Shown: positions 1 to 8,651 of the stretch, in pieces | Numbering within the stretch: the first letter of the stretch is position 1 | How the letters are laid out: each line of letters starts with the position of its first letter | Assembly (NCBI GenBank): GCA_947631755.1 | Contig: CANRMO010000003.1 | Coordinates: 1 to 26,694, forward strand | DNA length: 26,694 bases | Direction of reading: 5' to 3' | Source of the DNA: an uncultured Lachnospiraceae bacterium | GTDB taxonomy: Bacteria > Bacillota > Clostridia > Lachnospirales > Lachnospiraceae | The notes under the pieces: model-generated | Database searches by the model: none | The model's input: only the letters and a program-made list of their open reading frames with translations | What the model was told of the DNA's origin: nothing | Made by a program: the position numbers and the translations under genes

Positions 1-120
1 CCGCACCTCATCTTCTTCCAGCACCTCAGCGATGGATTTCCCGATCAGTTCCTCTTCCGGGCCTCCCGCCGGGCTCCCCGGTTCCTGCCCGCGCTTTTTT
101 CTGAAAAAATGGAATGTCAA
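1..120 (-). CDS. Start of an unidentified protein, cut by the window edge
   Basis: Forty codons are visible before the left edge. The start is inferred to be TTG at 120, because GGAGG lies six bases upstream and the same frame meets a TGA just before it. The peptide begins MTFHFFRKKRG, then has a Gly/Pro-rich linker, then an acidic helix ending LEEDEVR. The gene follows the TPR gene by 36 bases, so it is probably the fourth gene of the DUF5717/DUF5716-type operon. No family can be assigned from 40 residues. A J-domain or Hsp70-like partner would fit the neighbourhood, but nothing seen here proves that. Confidence 0.6.
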   Translation of the reverse strand, partial: MTFHFFRKKRGQEPGSPAGGPEEELIGKSIAEVLEEDEVR

Positions 121-156
121 TGCTGTCCTCCAATCTGTCACTCACACCTGCCACAG

Positions 157-921
157 TCAGTCAAATGACTGCAGCATCTGTTTCTTATATCTCTCAATGT
201 CCCCCGGTGCCCCATCCGGCACCCGGCAATTCGCCAGTGCCTGCCGGTACATGGCTCTTGTCTCCTCGCATTCCTCCTCAGACAGGCCGAGCGAGGCCGT
301 CTCCCTCTCAAAATCCTGTTCCCGCCCCTCCATCAGAAGAATCCACAGATAATGCCTCAGGGAACTCTTTTTATTATTTCTGGCAAATGCCTCGCGAAAA
401 TCGTACTCAGCCTCGGCAAAGGATGATGTGTAAAAATGCGCAATCCCCTGATTGTGCAGGATATCGCCGTATTCCTCTGTTGTAAAATTCACGGCAAAAC
501 TCCCGTGCAGAAGTTTCCTGTACTCCAGAAGGCTCCTGCCGTAATGCCCTGCCAGGAGATAATTGTCCGCCTTGATCTTCTTTTTCTTATAGACGGGCAG
601 GTTGGCAATCTCGTCCATAACTTCCACCAGGCTGCGGATCTCATTTTCCCTGTAATAATCACAGCCGCAGAGAATCGTGACCACGAGATCTTTCAGTTTC
701 GGCGTCCCCTCCATCATATCCTGCAATTTTTTCGCCAGAGCCGGGTGATCCGTCTCGTCTCTCAGCCACTCTGCCAGAGATTCCTGAAAAAACTCTTCAT
801 TTATTGTGTAAATGTTGTGATACAGATAATAGCACAACTCCTCCACTGAGTACACTCTCTGTCCGGTAAACGGCATCACATACGGTTCTCCCGCCACCCG
901 GCCCTCACATAAAATTAACAT
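157..921 (-). CDS. TPR-repeat protein of the DUF5716/DUF5717-type operon
   Basis: This 254-residue protein has no signal peptide or membrane segment and should be cytosolic. Two helix pairs look like tetratricopeptide repeats: one around NYLLAGHYGRSLLEYRKLL (about residues 119-138) and one around GIAHFYTSSFAEAEYDFREA (about 160-180). TPRs usually bind partner peptides, and next to an Hsp70-like protein this suggests an adaptor or co-chaperone role, which is inference. The start at 921 has GGAGG five bases upstream. It lies 19 bases after the Hsp70-like gene in the same direction, so the two are very probably cotranscribed. I do not recognise a named family. Confidence 0.85.
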   Translation of the reverse strand: MLILCEGRVAGEPYVMPFTGQRVYSVEELCYYLYHNIYTINEEFFQESLAEWLRDETDHPALAKKLQDMMEGTPKLKDLVVTILCGCDYYRENEIRSLVEVMDEIANLPVYKKKKIKADNYLLAGHYGRSLLEYRKLLHGSFAVNFTTEEYGDILHNQGIAHFYTSSFAEAEYDFREAFARNNKKSSLRHYLWILLMEGREQDFERETASLGLSEEECEETRAMYRQALANCRVPDGAPGDIERYKKQMLQSFD

Positions 922-940
922 CAGTTCCTCCGATCACTCT

Positions 941-2140
941 CTACCCAATCTTCAGTGTCCTCTCCCAGATCCGGTTGGATGTGGGAAAAAAGTCCCCAAA
1001 TCCCATATCTTTTATCGTTATAATACAGGATTTTGCGTCGCCAAACCGGACCCGCACTGCCAGACGGCACTTCCGGTTGACTTTACCCGCAACCGGCCCC
1101 AGATTTAAAATAAACCGCCGCACCTCTTTTGTAAATATATTTGTGACTTTCAGATCAATCTCATCCTCCCCGTCCGGTATGACCTCCACCGTCTCATCGA
1201 TCTGATACCAGGGGGTCCCTGCCTTGGCGATAACAATCTCTCTCTCCTGTGCCTCCCCATACACATCCATGGACAGATAAGATTCGATCATATCCTCATC
1301 GAGCATGAGGTAGTCCCCAAATCTTTTTTTCTCACCCATCTCCCTGGCCGCGTAACATGCGCCGCTGACATAGAGGTTGCTCCCCTTAAAGAGTCTGCGG
1401 CCCACGCACAGTTTCTTAAACAGCTCTCCGCTCCAGTCCCCGTCAAATGCACTGCCGGTCATGTACAGCGTGGACAAAATCTGCCGGTGGAGGGCACTGT
1501 AAACAATATTTTCAAAGACCGCCGCCCTCTGCGAAGCGTCCTCCTCCACACCCTCCATCGCGTCCGTGTAATCCCTTTCCACCACCCGCACCGGAATCGG
1601 TTTCTTGCGCCGGTCCACCTGCATCTGGTAGTACACAAGCCCGCGCCCACTGTAGTCGAACATGCCTACATCGTTTACCCACAGTTCCTTTTTCTGGGAC
1701 AGCACATAATACTGGAAACACTGCTTGTGGCTCATGACTGTGGCGCGCTCCCTCCCGATCCCCAGCCGTTCCAGCGCATCGTATATGATCTGGGCAAACT
1801 CCGCCGACGGCTCCTCCACCGTCACAACCAGATGTTTAATAGTCTCCGTCGGATACTGTTTTTTCGTGGCCGTCAGGGTCTTACGAAAATAGTATGCCAG
1901 TACCTTTACCGGGCTGGACGCCCTGCCCCCCACAACGATATCCTCCCCCCGCCGGATCTTATCCAGAAAGCCCGTGATCGGCTCATAGCCGTCGAGATAG
2001 ATCGCCGTATCACACAGTGCGTCCATATTTTCATCCTCCTGCCCGATCATCTCCGGCTCCAGGAGCTCGCGGTTGAATACCGCTATCTGCGTCCTCTCAT
2101 CACCGAGATCATATCCCAGCAGCAAAGTCCTTCCACTCAT
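941..2140 (-). CDS. Hsp70/actin-fold ATPase-like protein (DUF5716-like)
   Basis: The protein has about 399 residues from the ATG at 2140; GAGG sits six bases before that ATG, so I prefer it to the GTG at 2152. Three segments match the nucleotide-binding landmarks of Hsp70/actin folds. LLLGYDLGDERTQIAVF near the N terminus resembles phosphate-1. VGMFDYSGRGLVYYQM (about residues 158-173) resembles phosphate-2 with its D-x-G-x-G pattern. LCVGRRLFKG followed by SGACYAARE (about 244-267) resembles the adenosine loop. The C-terminal third is beta-rich, like a degenerate substrate-binding region. I believe this is the family called DUF5716, but could not check. Role unknown; the motifs are too divergent to promise ATPase activity. 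It starts 22 bases after the 1186-residue gene. Confidence 0.8.
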   Translation of the reverse strand: MSGRTLLLGYDLGDERTQIAVFNRELLEPEMIGQEDENMDALCDTAIYLDGYEPITGFLDKIRRGEDIVVGGRASSPVKVLAYYFRKTLTATKKQYPTETIKHLVVTVEEPSAEFAQIIYDALERLGIGRERATVMSHKQCFQYYVLSQKKELWVNDVGMFDYSGRGLVYYQMQVDRRKKPIPVRVVERDYTDAMEGVEEDASQRAAVFENIVYSALHRQILSTLYMTGSAFDGDWSGELFKKLCVGRRLFKGSNLYVSGACYAAREMGEKKRFGDYLMLDEDMIESYLSMDVYGEAQEREIVIAKAGTPWYQIDETVEVIPDGEDEIDLKVTNIFTKEVRRFILNLGPVAGKVNRKCRLAVRVRFGDAKSCIITIKDMGFGDFFPTSNRIWERTLKIG

Positions 2141-2162
2141 ATCCATCCTCACTTTCGCTGTA

Positions 2163-5100
2163 TCACTGCTCTATCGCAAAGAGGGCCGCCGCCACCGCGT
2201 GCCTCTGCTCATACTGTATCCGAAGCATGTCATACTGCTCTCTGTCGTTCCTTTTTTCCGCCTGTATCATCTGATTGACCATCTGGAAAAAGCCGGGCGC
2301 GCCCCCCTCGTTTTCCGGCCTTTTCAAAACCATTCCATCCGTCCGCCGGCCGCTCTCTTCCTCCTCGATAAAGCAGTGTTTCTCCTCCCCGCAAAAGAGG
2401 AGAATTTCTTTTGTGAAAATGCCGTTAAATACCTGTTTCATCGGCACGACATTCTCCTTTCCGCCCTCCTCGGTGTGGAGAAAGACTGCTTTCTCTGTAC
2501 CGCTGTTATACTGCACGAGGATCACATTCTCAATCTCATATGGCACGGTGACTTTCCCGGTAAATTCTTTCATAAAAGCCAGGATCAGCCCGTCGGTAGC
2601 ACATTCCTCCAGGTTCCGCTCAATAAACTCCCGCTCTTTTTCCGTGAAACCACTTCTCCTGCTGAAATATTTCAGCGCGGCGAGGATCATCACGCGGTCC
2701 CTCACATAAAACGCCTCTTTTTCTATTTTCGAAAACATCTCTTCCGGTATTTCCGGAATCAGGTCCACCACATATTCATAGGCATAATAAGAGAGGAACG
2801 CCTTTACGAGCACGCGGTTTTCCCCGTTCTCATAATAGTCAAGAAATAATTCCTCGTACCCCGCCGGGTTCGTTCCGGTGAACAACACCTGCCCCAGAAG
2901 GCGCTCCTTAGATCCATCTTCTATCGGCATATTCTGGCTTCTGCACTTTCTGTATATAGCGGTCAGAACAGAAGTTCTCCCCATAAAATACCGGAGGAGG
3001 TAATCCAGTATCACGCGGTCAAAGAAGCGTTCCTGATAAAGAGAATAGGCCCATTTCATCAGCAGGGGCGAGAACTCGCCGCCCCGCTCCTGAATCTGCT
3101 GGGACACAAGCACCGCCAGCGCCTGCCTGTCACATCCCTGCATCCCGTAACGGGCCAGCATCTTCGCCGCCTTGTCGTACATGCCGCTATATATGCCGTG
3201 CCGGATACAGTAGGTGGCGATCTCCCCGATCTTCTCCCTCTTAATGCGGTGCGGAGAAATCTGGTCCAGGACATTTTGCAGCGCATCGATATCTTTGTTC
3301 TCCCTGTAATAATCATACAGGCAGAGGAGCAGTTTCCCTTGGGTATACTCCCGGAAACACCCAACCTCCATGGCGCGTATCAGGATCTTTGCCTGTCCGT
3401 CATTCAGGCGCGCACTCCTCATCGCCCGGACAGCCAGGTTTGCCAGAAGATGCACGTGCTGAGAGCCATTTTCCCAGCACAGGGCAGCAAAGCCATCAAA
3501 ATGCAGCATCTTTTTCAGCGTGTACTCCACGGTTCCCGACAGGTAGTGCCCCTCCTGGTCCACAAAATATATCTGGTAGTTCGGCGTATAGATCTGGATC
3601 ATCGCCTGCCCGTTGTCCAGCGGGCACACCACCTCTTCTTTCATCTCCGCGTGCACGACCACCACCGACTCCATCCGGCGGTCAAAGCAGGCCAGATGAT
3701 AATAAAACATCACAAATGGCAGATCCCTGGCCACAGGCCCCTGGATATTTTCCTTTAGAAACAGTCCCTCATATATTGTTGCAATATCCTCGCTGATCCT
3801 GTGCCTCGCGAGCTGCTCCAGGGCAAACTCCCGGATATGGCTGCCGTAGAGACGGAAATTCTCCGGCTGCTCCTCCCGTTTTTTTATGATATAGGCATAG
3901 AGGAACGCCTTGCACCGGTCATTCAGATGATTTTCGTACTGAAAATACGAGATCACAGAGTCCGGCAGGGTAAATGCCGCCGCATAATTCATTGAATACA
4001 TGTAATACTCGTAGAGCTCCGTCATCCGCAGCCGCTCTTTCACCGCTCTCTCAAACCATGGAAAATATTTTTTGTCCATGCGCTCATTCCGGATCAGCAT
4101 GCCGCAGAGGCTCCGAAGTGTGTCTGTCTGCCTGTACTCGTCATACAGCCGCTCAAGCACTGTAAACACAAGGGGATTCCAGTACGGCATCCTCTCTGCC
4201 AGAAAACTGGCCGCCATGGCAAGCTCCGCCGTCATCAGGCCGTGCTTTATGCCATACTGCAGAGCAGTGAGCGTGAACGTATCCAGTGATGTGACCAGCG
4301 AGGCATCCTGCCGGTAGGCTCTCATCAGTTCGGAAAACAGATATGTCCCCCTGTCACCCTGTTCCATCTGCCGGTGAATGTCCTCCACCCGCCGCCGCAG
4401 ATTGGAATAGCGTTCCTCCACCTGCAGGCGCAGCAGGAAAAACAGGCCTCCGTTGTAACCCCTCTCCCCATAGGCATCCAGAAGGCGGACAACCTGTTCC
4501 CTGTCCTCCTGTTTTTTCGTGGAGAGATATTTCACATACTGTGTCAGGATATAATATGCCACCTCACTGCTATCCGAACCATTTTCCGGCACAGACAGGT
4601 TCTCAATCGCCTGATAAAACCCAAGGACCTTGTACTCATCCCGCAGCGTTACGCCGATAAAACCCCTGACCAGAAGGGAATACGGGGCAAAAAACTCTTC
4701 TATCATCTCCCCCTTTTCCCCCAGAAATTTCAGATACTCCTCTGGCTCCGCCACTCCTTCCCGGAAAGCCAGGAAAGAGCGTATAAGTGCGGCATAGGTC
4801 TTTTTCTTTGCCCTGGCCTCCCTGCGGATCTGCTCACCAATTGTATTCTGCGCACAAATGCGGATCTCTTTTCTCTCATAGGGGGATTCTATCACGATAC
4901 TGCCGTACCGCTTGCCCTCCCGCACTTTACTCCCCAGGATCGTATATCCAAGCGAATATGTCCGATTTACAAAATCGCCGGTCCGCGCACCCTGCACGTC
5001 CAGTTCTATAAAATCTGCCGCGGCGCTGAAACGGATCCCCACATTCCCCCATGTGTTCACCTGGATCTGCAGGGCGTCGCGGACATCCGAGCCCGCCAGG

Positions 5101-5723
5101 TCATAGTGCACTTCCCTGGTGCTGTCCGAGGAGACGTGTCTCACTGACAGACGGATCGGATCTTTTTTCCCCATGGCCACAAGAAATTCTTCCATGCTCT
5201 GCATCTTTGTATTTCTCTCTGTCAGATGGTGATACAGAACCTTGCCAGGCTCATCCCGAAACAAAAACAATTCCTGGAATTTGGGGTGATGGAAAAGGGC
5301 AGCGCCCTCCTCCGGGTTCCCCTCAATACGCCGCCGCAGCGCATCGTAGTCCTGCACAGCCCCTTTGCTGTCTGCCAAAACCGGCGGTATGACCCGGATC
5401 TCATAGGGCAGTTCTGCCTCGCCGCAGTCTGTCACCAGCCATAGGCTGCCAGAGAGAATTTCCCCGGGCATCAGATCCCTGGCGTTCACTTCCACACTCA
5501 GCTTGTTTTTCTCCGCATGAAAGACCGGGAGAAACTTTAGCGCCTGCTCCTGCGTGGCCCCAAAGCCCCTCATCACAGATCCCCGTTCATTCTGAATCTG
5601 GAAACTGGCCGTCTTTTTTTCGCCAGACTCCACTTCAAATGACAGTTTCTCCGGCGTGAGCAAAAGGCCGGGCGCCTCGTATATGAAATTTCCCCTGGCC
5701 AATGACAAGACTTTCTCTTTCAT
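2163..5723 (-). CDS. Giant beta-domain plus helical-solenoid protein (DUF5717-like)
   Basis: This 1186-residue protein has no signal peptide and no transmembrane segment, so it should act in the cytosol. Residues 1-300 are beta-rich and look like two or more Ig/MSP-type sandwiches, one beginning at RGNFIYEAPG and another around RLSVRHVSSDS. From about 300 to 980 it is almost entirely amphipathic helices in TPR/ARM-like pairs with many Tyr and Arg, as in an alpha-solenoid scaffold. The last 150 residues return to beta structure before a helical end. It is the first gene of the operon, with GAGG before the ATG at 5723. I associate it with DUF5717 of Lachnospiraceae. Function unknown; a scaffold for the downstream Hsp70-like and TPR proteins is a reasonable guess. 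Confidence 0.85.
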   Translation of the reverse strand: MKEKVLSLARGNFIYEAPGLLLTPEKLSFEVESGEKKTASFQIQNERGSVMRGFGATQEQALKFLPVFHAEKNKLSVEVNARDLMPGEILSGSLWLVTDCGEAELPYEIRVIPPVLADSKGAVQDYDALRRRIEGNPEEGAALFHHPKFQELFLFRDEPGKVLYHHLTERNTKMQSMEEFLVAMGKKDPIRLSVRHVSSDSTREVHYDLAGSDVRDALQIQVNTWGNVGIRFSAAADFIELDVQGARTGDFVNRTYSLGYTILGSKVREGKRYGSIVIESPYERKEIRICAQNTIGEQIRREARAKKKTYAALIRSFLAFREGVAEPEEYLKFLGEKGEMIEEFFAPYSLLVRGFIGVTLRDEYKVLGFYQAIENLSVPENGSDSSEVAYYILTQYVKYLSTKKQEDREQVVRLLDAYGERGYNGGLFFLLRLQVEERYSNLRRRVEDIHRQMEQGDRGTYLFSELMRAYRQDASLVTSLDTFTLTALQYGIKHGLMTAELAMAASFLAERMPYWNPLVFTVLERLYDEYRQTDTLRSLCGMLIRNERMDKKYFPWFERAVKERLRMTELYEYYMYSMNYAAAFTLPDSVISYFQYENHLNDRCKAFLYAYIIKKREEQPENFRLYGSHIREFALEQLARHRISEDIATIYEGLFLKENIQGPVARDLPFVMFYYHLACFDRRMESVVVVHAEMKEEVVCPLDNGQAMIQIYTPNYQIYFVDQEGHYLSGTVEYTLKKMLHFDGFAALCWENGSQHVHLLANLAVRAMRSARLNDGQAKILIRAMEVGCFREYTQGKLLLCLYDYYRENKDIDALQNVLDQISPHRIKREKIGEIATYCIRHGIYSGMYDKAAKMLARYGMQGCDRQALAVLVSQQIQERGGEFSPLLMKWAYSLYQERFFDRVILDYLLRYFMGRTSVLTAIYRKCRSQNMPIEDGSKERLLGQVLFTGTNPAGYEELFLDYYENGENRVLVKAFLSYYAYEYVVDLIPEIPEEMFSKIEKEAFYVRDRVMILAALKYFSRRSGFTEKEREFIERNLEECATDGLILAFMKEFTGKVTVPYEIENVILVQYNSGTEKAVFLHTEEGGKENVVPMKQVFNGIFTKEILLFCGEEKHCFIEEEESGRRTDGMVLKRPENEGGAPGFFQMVNQMIQAEKRNDREQYDMLRIQYEQRHAVAAALFAIEQ

Positions 5724-5767
5724 CTGTAACCTCGCTTATTCGCTTACACATTTTTACTCCAGTTTAT

Positions 5768-5773
5768 AGTATA
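5768..5773 (-). promoter_or_regulatory. Possible -10 box for the DUF5717-type operon
   Basis: On the minus strand TATACT lies 45 bases before the start codon of the 1186-residue gene. The matching -35 position holds only a weak hexamer (TTTCAT), so this is a tentative promoter. It lies back-to-back with the strong plus-strand promoter of the aminotransferase gene, about 30 bases away. Confidence 0.35.
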
Positions 5774-5803
5774 CCATTTCTTCTTTCATAATGAAATAGT
5801 TAA

Positions 5804-5832
5804 TTGACGAAAAAGCGGAAAGACTCTATAAT
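5804..5832 (+). promoter_or_regulatory. Sigma-A promoter of the aminotransferase gene
   Basis: TTGACG (5804-5809), a 17-base spacer and a perfect TATAAT (5827-5832). Transcription should begin near 5839, leaving a leader of about 46 bases. The promoter rules out any start codon in this frame at 5804, because that TTG is part of the -35 box. Confidence 0.85.
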
Positions 5833-5842
5833 GGTAATGATA

Positions 5843-5858
5843 CGCGGATCACACCGCG
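5843..5858 (+). other. Small stem-loop at the 5' end of the aminotransferase mRNA
   Basis: CGCGG and CCGCG form a perfect five-pair GC stem around a six-base loop, four or so bases after the predicted transcription start. An A-run follows. It may protect the 5' end; no known riboswitch fits in so short a leader. Confidence 0.45.
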
Positions 5859-5884
5859 AAAAAAACGCAGAAATGAGGATTGTC

Positions 5885-6979
5885 ATGAAACCAAAAGAAC
5901 ATTTTCACGGAAGTGATTTAGAACAGATAGAAGCAGCTTACGGCATAAAAAAGGAAGACATCATCAGTTTTTCCGCCAATGTAAACCCCCTCGGCGTCTC
6001 TTTCCGCCTGCGGGAGACACTGACAAACCACATAGATGCCATTACCACCTACCCAGACCGCGAATACACCTCTCTGCGGACTTGTATTGCAGACTATGTG
6101 CAGACTGATTACCGGAATATTGTTGTGGGAAACGGCTCCACCGAGCTGATCTCTCTCTTTATCCAGACAGCCCGGCCAAAAAAGGCGCTGATCATCGGCC
6201 CCACTTACTCTGAATACGAGCGGGAAGTCTCCATGGGCGGGGGGCGCTCTCACTATTTCAGCCTGACGGAAGCCAGCGAGTTCCGGCTGGACATCGGCGC
6301 GCTCACGGAGGAGCTGTCCAACAACGTGGATCTGCTGATCCTCTGTAACCCGAACAATCCCACCTCCTCTGTCATCAAAAAACAGCAGATGAGAGAAATC
6401 CTGGATTTCTGCAAACGGAAATCCATTATGGTGATCGTGGATGAGACTTATGTGGAATTTGCCGAAAATACCGAGGAAGTCACTGCCGTTCCGCTGACTG
6501 CGTTTTACAACAACATTGTGATCCTGCGCGGCATCTCCAAATTTTTTGCCGCCCCGGGCCTGCGTCTCGGCTACGCTATATGTGGAAACCGGGATCTTCT
6601 CAATGAGATCAACCAGAAAAAAAATCCCTGGACGATCAACTCACTGGCCGCCATCGCAGGGGAAATTATGTTTACGGATGAGGACTATATCCGGCAGACA
6701 AAGGATCTGATCCAGACAGAGAGAAAACGGATCTGCTCCCTCCTCGAAAAAGATCCGTCCTTTCATGTATATCAGGCCCACGCAAACTTTGTCCTTGTGA
6801 AGATACAGAAAAAAGGCCTCACATCCGAAGATGTGTTTGACGCTGCGATCCGGGAGAACCTCATGGTGCGGGACTGCTCAACATTTCCCTTTCTGAACAA
6901 TAAGTATTTCCGCTTCTGCTTTATGCTGCCGGAACAAAATGATCGGCTGATGAAAGTGCTGGCCGGGTTGGTGAAGTAG
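5885..6979 (+). CDS. PLP-dependent aminotransferase, HisC/CobD-like
   Basis: This is a fold-type I PLP enzyme of 364 residues. Numbered from the ATG at 5885, it has NPNNPT at 155-160, the cofactor aspartate in DETYVEF (D186), the Schiff-base lysine in SKFFAAPG (K219) and LRLGY with the phosphate-binding arginine at 227. This is the pattern of histidinol-phosphate aminotransferase and of L-threonine-O-3-phosphate decarboxylase (CobD). I chose 5885 because AGGA precedes it at the right distance; the ATG at 5873 is also possible. No histidine or cobalamin genes are in view, so the substrate cannot be decided. It is monocistronic here and divergent from the DUF5717-type operon. Confidence 0.85.
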   Translation: MKPKEHFHGSDLEQIEAAYGIKKEDIISFSANVNPLGVSFRLRETLTNHIDAITTYPDREYTSLRTCIADYVQTDYRNIVVGNGSTELISLFIQTARPKKALIIGPTYSEYEREVSMGGGRSHYFSLTEASEFRLDIGALTEELSNNVDLLILCNPNNPTSSVIKKQQMREILDFCKRKSIMVIVDETYVEFAENTEEVTAVPLTAFYNNIVILRGISKFFAAPGLRLGYAICGNRDLLNEINQKKNPWTINSLAAIAGEIMFTDEDYIRQTKDLIQTERKRICSLLEKDPSFHVYQAHANFVLVKIQKKGLTSEDVFDAAIRENLMVRDCSTFPFLNNKYFRFCFMLPEQNDRLMKVLAGLVK

Positions 6980-7018
6980 CTTTATTTTATTCAGAACATC
7001 CTTGAAATCTCCATATCC

Positions 7019-7510
7019 TTATCTCACATGTTCCCTCAACTTCTGATACAACTTCTCACTTATCCGTACCCCATTTTCCTTCAGCCTCCCAATACACTCC
7101 TCCACATCTTCCCTCGTCAGCATCCCCTCTTCAAATGCCTGTGTCAGAATTCCAATCGTACCAGTAATCGTAATCCCCATCTTTTTAGCAACCTGCCTTC
7201 CCTTATGCTCGTCCATTAGCAGTACATCTGAACACTTTTCATCTGCCAAAATAATGGCTTCACTTTCTCCAGCATCTAATCCGGTAAAATTTCGCAATAT
7301 GGTAACGGATTTTTCATTTCCCACTTCTTCCACATAAAGAAATTCACACTCTTGCACCATCCTTACTTCTTCAGGAAATGTTTCATTCTCTGTCAATTCC
7401 CGATATACAGCCTTTGGAATATAAACTGTACCAAACAGTTTCTGCAACAATTCCAACTGTCCTACTTTCATCAACGAAATAATCGGTGTTGTATCTGAAA
7501 CAACTATCAT
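7019..7510 (-). CDS. PIN-domain toxin, DUF3368 family
   Basis: The 163-residue protein has the acidic residues of a PIN ribonuclease: D6 in SDTTPIISL, E38 in YRELTE, the LDAGESEAI segment (D79, E82) and D100 in LLMDEHKGR. PIN toxins cut RNA with a metal bound by these residues. The MDEHKGR and GESEAI motifs are typical of DUF3368. Its ATG overlaps the antitoxin stop in an ATGA arrangement, so translation of the two is coupled. The low GC of this pair compared with flanking genes suggests horizontal arrival. Convergent with the aminotransferase gene, 39 bases away, with no clear terminator between. Confidence 0.88.
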   Translation of the reverse strand: MIVVSDTTPIISLMKVGQLELLQKLFGTVYIPKAVYRELTENETFPEEVRMVQECEFLYVEEVGNEKSVTILRNFTGLDAGESEAIILADEKCSDVLLMDEHKGRQVAKKMGITITGTIGILTQAFEEGMLTREDVEECIGRLKENGVRISEKLYQKLREHVR

Positions 7511-7788
7511 ACAGTCGCACCTCTTAATTTCTTCAATACTGCCAAATCCTCTTCAAATTCTTCCTCTGTTTCATCAAAATACGGCAAACCTAATTTGCCA
7601 TACAATGTAATCAAGTCAAACTTGTGAAGTCCCAGCATTTCTGCTGCCTTTCCATGAGACATAACGCCACTTTTAATATATGGATAAACGAGCATTGCAT
7701 TTCTTGTGATTTGTGCCTCTTTATCCTCCAATACTGTATATGGTACAATTTCCTCCGGTACATCTATTTCTACCTTTGTCATTGTCAT
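7507..7788 (-). CDS. UPF0175-family antitoxin
   Basis: A 93-residue protein numbered from the ATG at 7788, which has GGAG nine bases upstream; an ATG at 7818 lies upstream of that site and is less likely. It has the short N-terminal strand (VEIDVPEE), then helices including HGKAAEMLGLHKFDLITLYG, a helix-turn-helix-like segment typical of UPF0175 proteins, which pair with DUF3368 PIN toxins. The acidic C terminus probably contacts the toxin. It is expected to neutralise the toxin and to repress its own promoter, which is family knowledge rather than something shown here. Confidence 0.85.
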   Translation of the reverse strand: MTMTKVEIDVPEEIVPYTVLEDKEAQITRNAMLVYPYIKSGVMSHGKAAEMLGLHKFDLITLYGKLGLPYFDETEEEFEEDLAVLKKLRGATV

Positions 7789-7827
7789 TGCAATCATCTC
7801 CTTACTTTTCGGATTCATTCTAACTAT

Positions 7828-7856
7828 ATTATATACATTTTACTTTTGCCTTACAA
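7828..7856 (-). promoter_or_regulatory. Promoter of the toxin-antitoxin pair
   Basis: On the minus strand TTGTAA (7851-7856), a 17-base spacer and a perfect TATAAT (7828-7833), 40 bases before the antitoxin start. Confidence 0.8.
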
Positions 7857-7914
7857 TAGAAAAATAAACAAATCCTTAACTTGCAGCCAAACTACCGCTC
7901 AAGCGAAAAACACT

Positions 7915-8429
7915 CTATTTCTCTACCACTACAGATTCTCCACTGGACAAATCCCCATTCAGCCATTGCCATTTCTCCTGTAATTCAATCTTTCCATTCT
8001 CCAAAATATTCGGAAAACTATGACATTTTCCAATCCTTACCTGACCGTCTTTATCCAGATGCTGATAATGAAAATCCAGTTCTCCGTTCTCAGCTGCTTT
8101 CAAATCCACCATTCCGGTGTCAAAGTTCCCAATGTAACTACTTTTCCCATATCATAATCCAGCATAATTTCAATATGCTGATAGGCATATTTCCAGCTTT
8201 CCTCATATATTTTACTGATAACACGCCCGTCATCTGATTGCGTTATGTAACGGATTTCCAAGACCAACATCTCCATTCTGCATAAAGTCCATAAAACCAC
8301 ATATTCCGAAAGTTACTCAAAATGATCACATACTGCATCGTTTATCTTTTTTTCTGCCACTTTCACAGGTTCCACATTTTTCTCTATGGGACGCTTCAAT
8401 GCCTTTACATCAGCTATGCTGTCTGGCAT
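7915..8429 (-). pseudogene. Decayed gene of unknown family
   Basis: Three pieces read as one broken protein. From ATG 8429 (AAAGGA upstream) a 38-codon piece, MPDSIADVKALKRPIEKN..., ends at TAA 8313-8315. The same frame reopens as ...EIRYITQSDDGRVISKIYEE... and continues to about 8145. There the sensible reading moves to a new frame at a GGGAAAA run and gives SYIGNFDTGMVDLKAAENG..., ending at 7915. A second indel near 8270 is possible. I recognise no family; the C-terminal part is probably beta-rich. It may be a relic of the accessory operon upstream. Alternatively the 38-codon piece is an independent small gene. Confidence 0.55.
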
Positions 8430-8626
8430 TTCCGTTCCTTTCCCTCTTCATTAAAATCTTTTATTTCATATTCTATATCCCCCGGCGCCGTCACATGAAA
8501 AGGCACAAACGTATTTTGCGCCCCATCTTTTCCTGGACATATGTTACGGCGGCAGATTGCCGTTATCACGACAGTAAGTATCAGACAAAAGGCAACAGCC
8601 AGAAACAAAATCTTTATTTTCTTCAT
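8414..8626 (-). pseudogene. Truncated second copy of the LRR protein gene
   Basis: From ATG 8626, with GGGAAG upstream, it encodes a membrane anchor (KIKILFLAVAFCLILTVVITA) and about 38 further residues nearly identical to the first 60 residues of the LRR protein at 10212-11399. Identity stops abruptly after FNEEG, and eight unrelated codons lead to TAG. All LRR repeats are missing. It lies inside the 212-base direct repeat and directly follows the broken propeller gene. It is probably a product of recombination between repeats rather than a functional short protein, although it could still yield a membrane-anchored peptide. Confidence 0.8.
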
Positions 8627-8651
8627 ACACACTTCCCTCCCTATTTGGCAG
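8440..8651. repeat. Direct repeat, copy 1 (212 bases)
   Basis: Copy 1 matches 11213-11424 over 212 bases with no gaps; I count about 11 mismatches, roughly 95 percent identity. It spans the stop codon of the gene upstream (both genes end in Ala-Lys-TAG), the ribosome binding site and the first 60 codons of the LRR gene. Confidence 0.9.

Noticed and set aside
1487..2849. Long plus-strand open frames opposite the Hsp70-like and solenoid genes
   Set aside because: They have His/Pro/Arg-rich compositions without motifs and lie opposite well-supported genes, so they are antisense shadows.
4374..5147. A 257-codon plus-strand frame inside the 1186-residue gene
   Set aside because: No ribosome binding site and no recognisable domain; the minus-strand gene is coherent across the whole stretch.
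5804..5884. Extended N terminus for the aminotransferase starting at TTG 5804
   Set aside because: That TTG is part of the -35 box and lies upstream of the transcription start; family proteins begin near the ATG at 5885.
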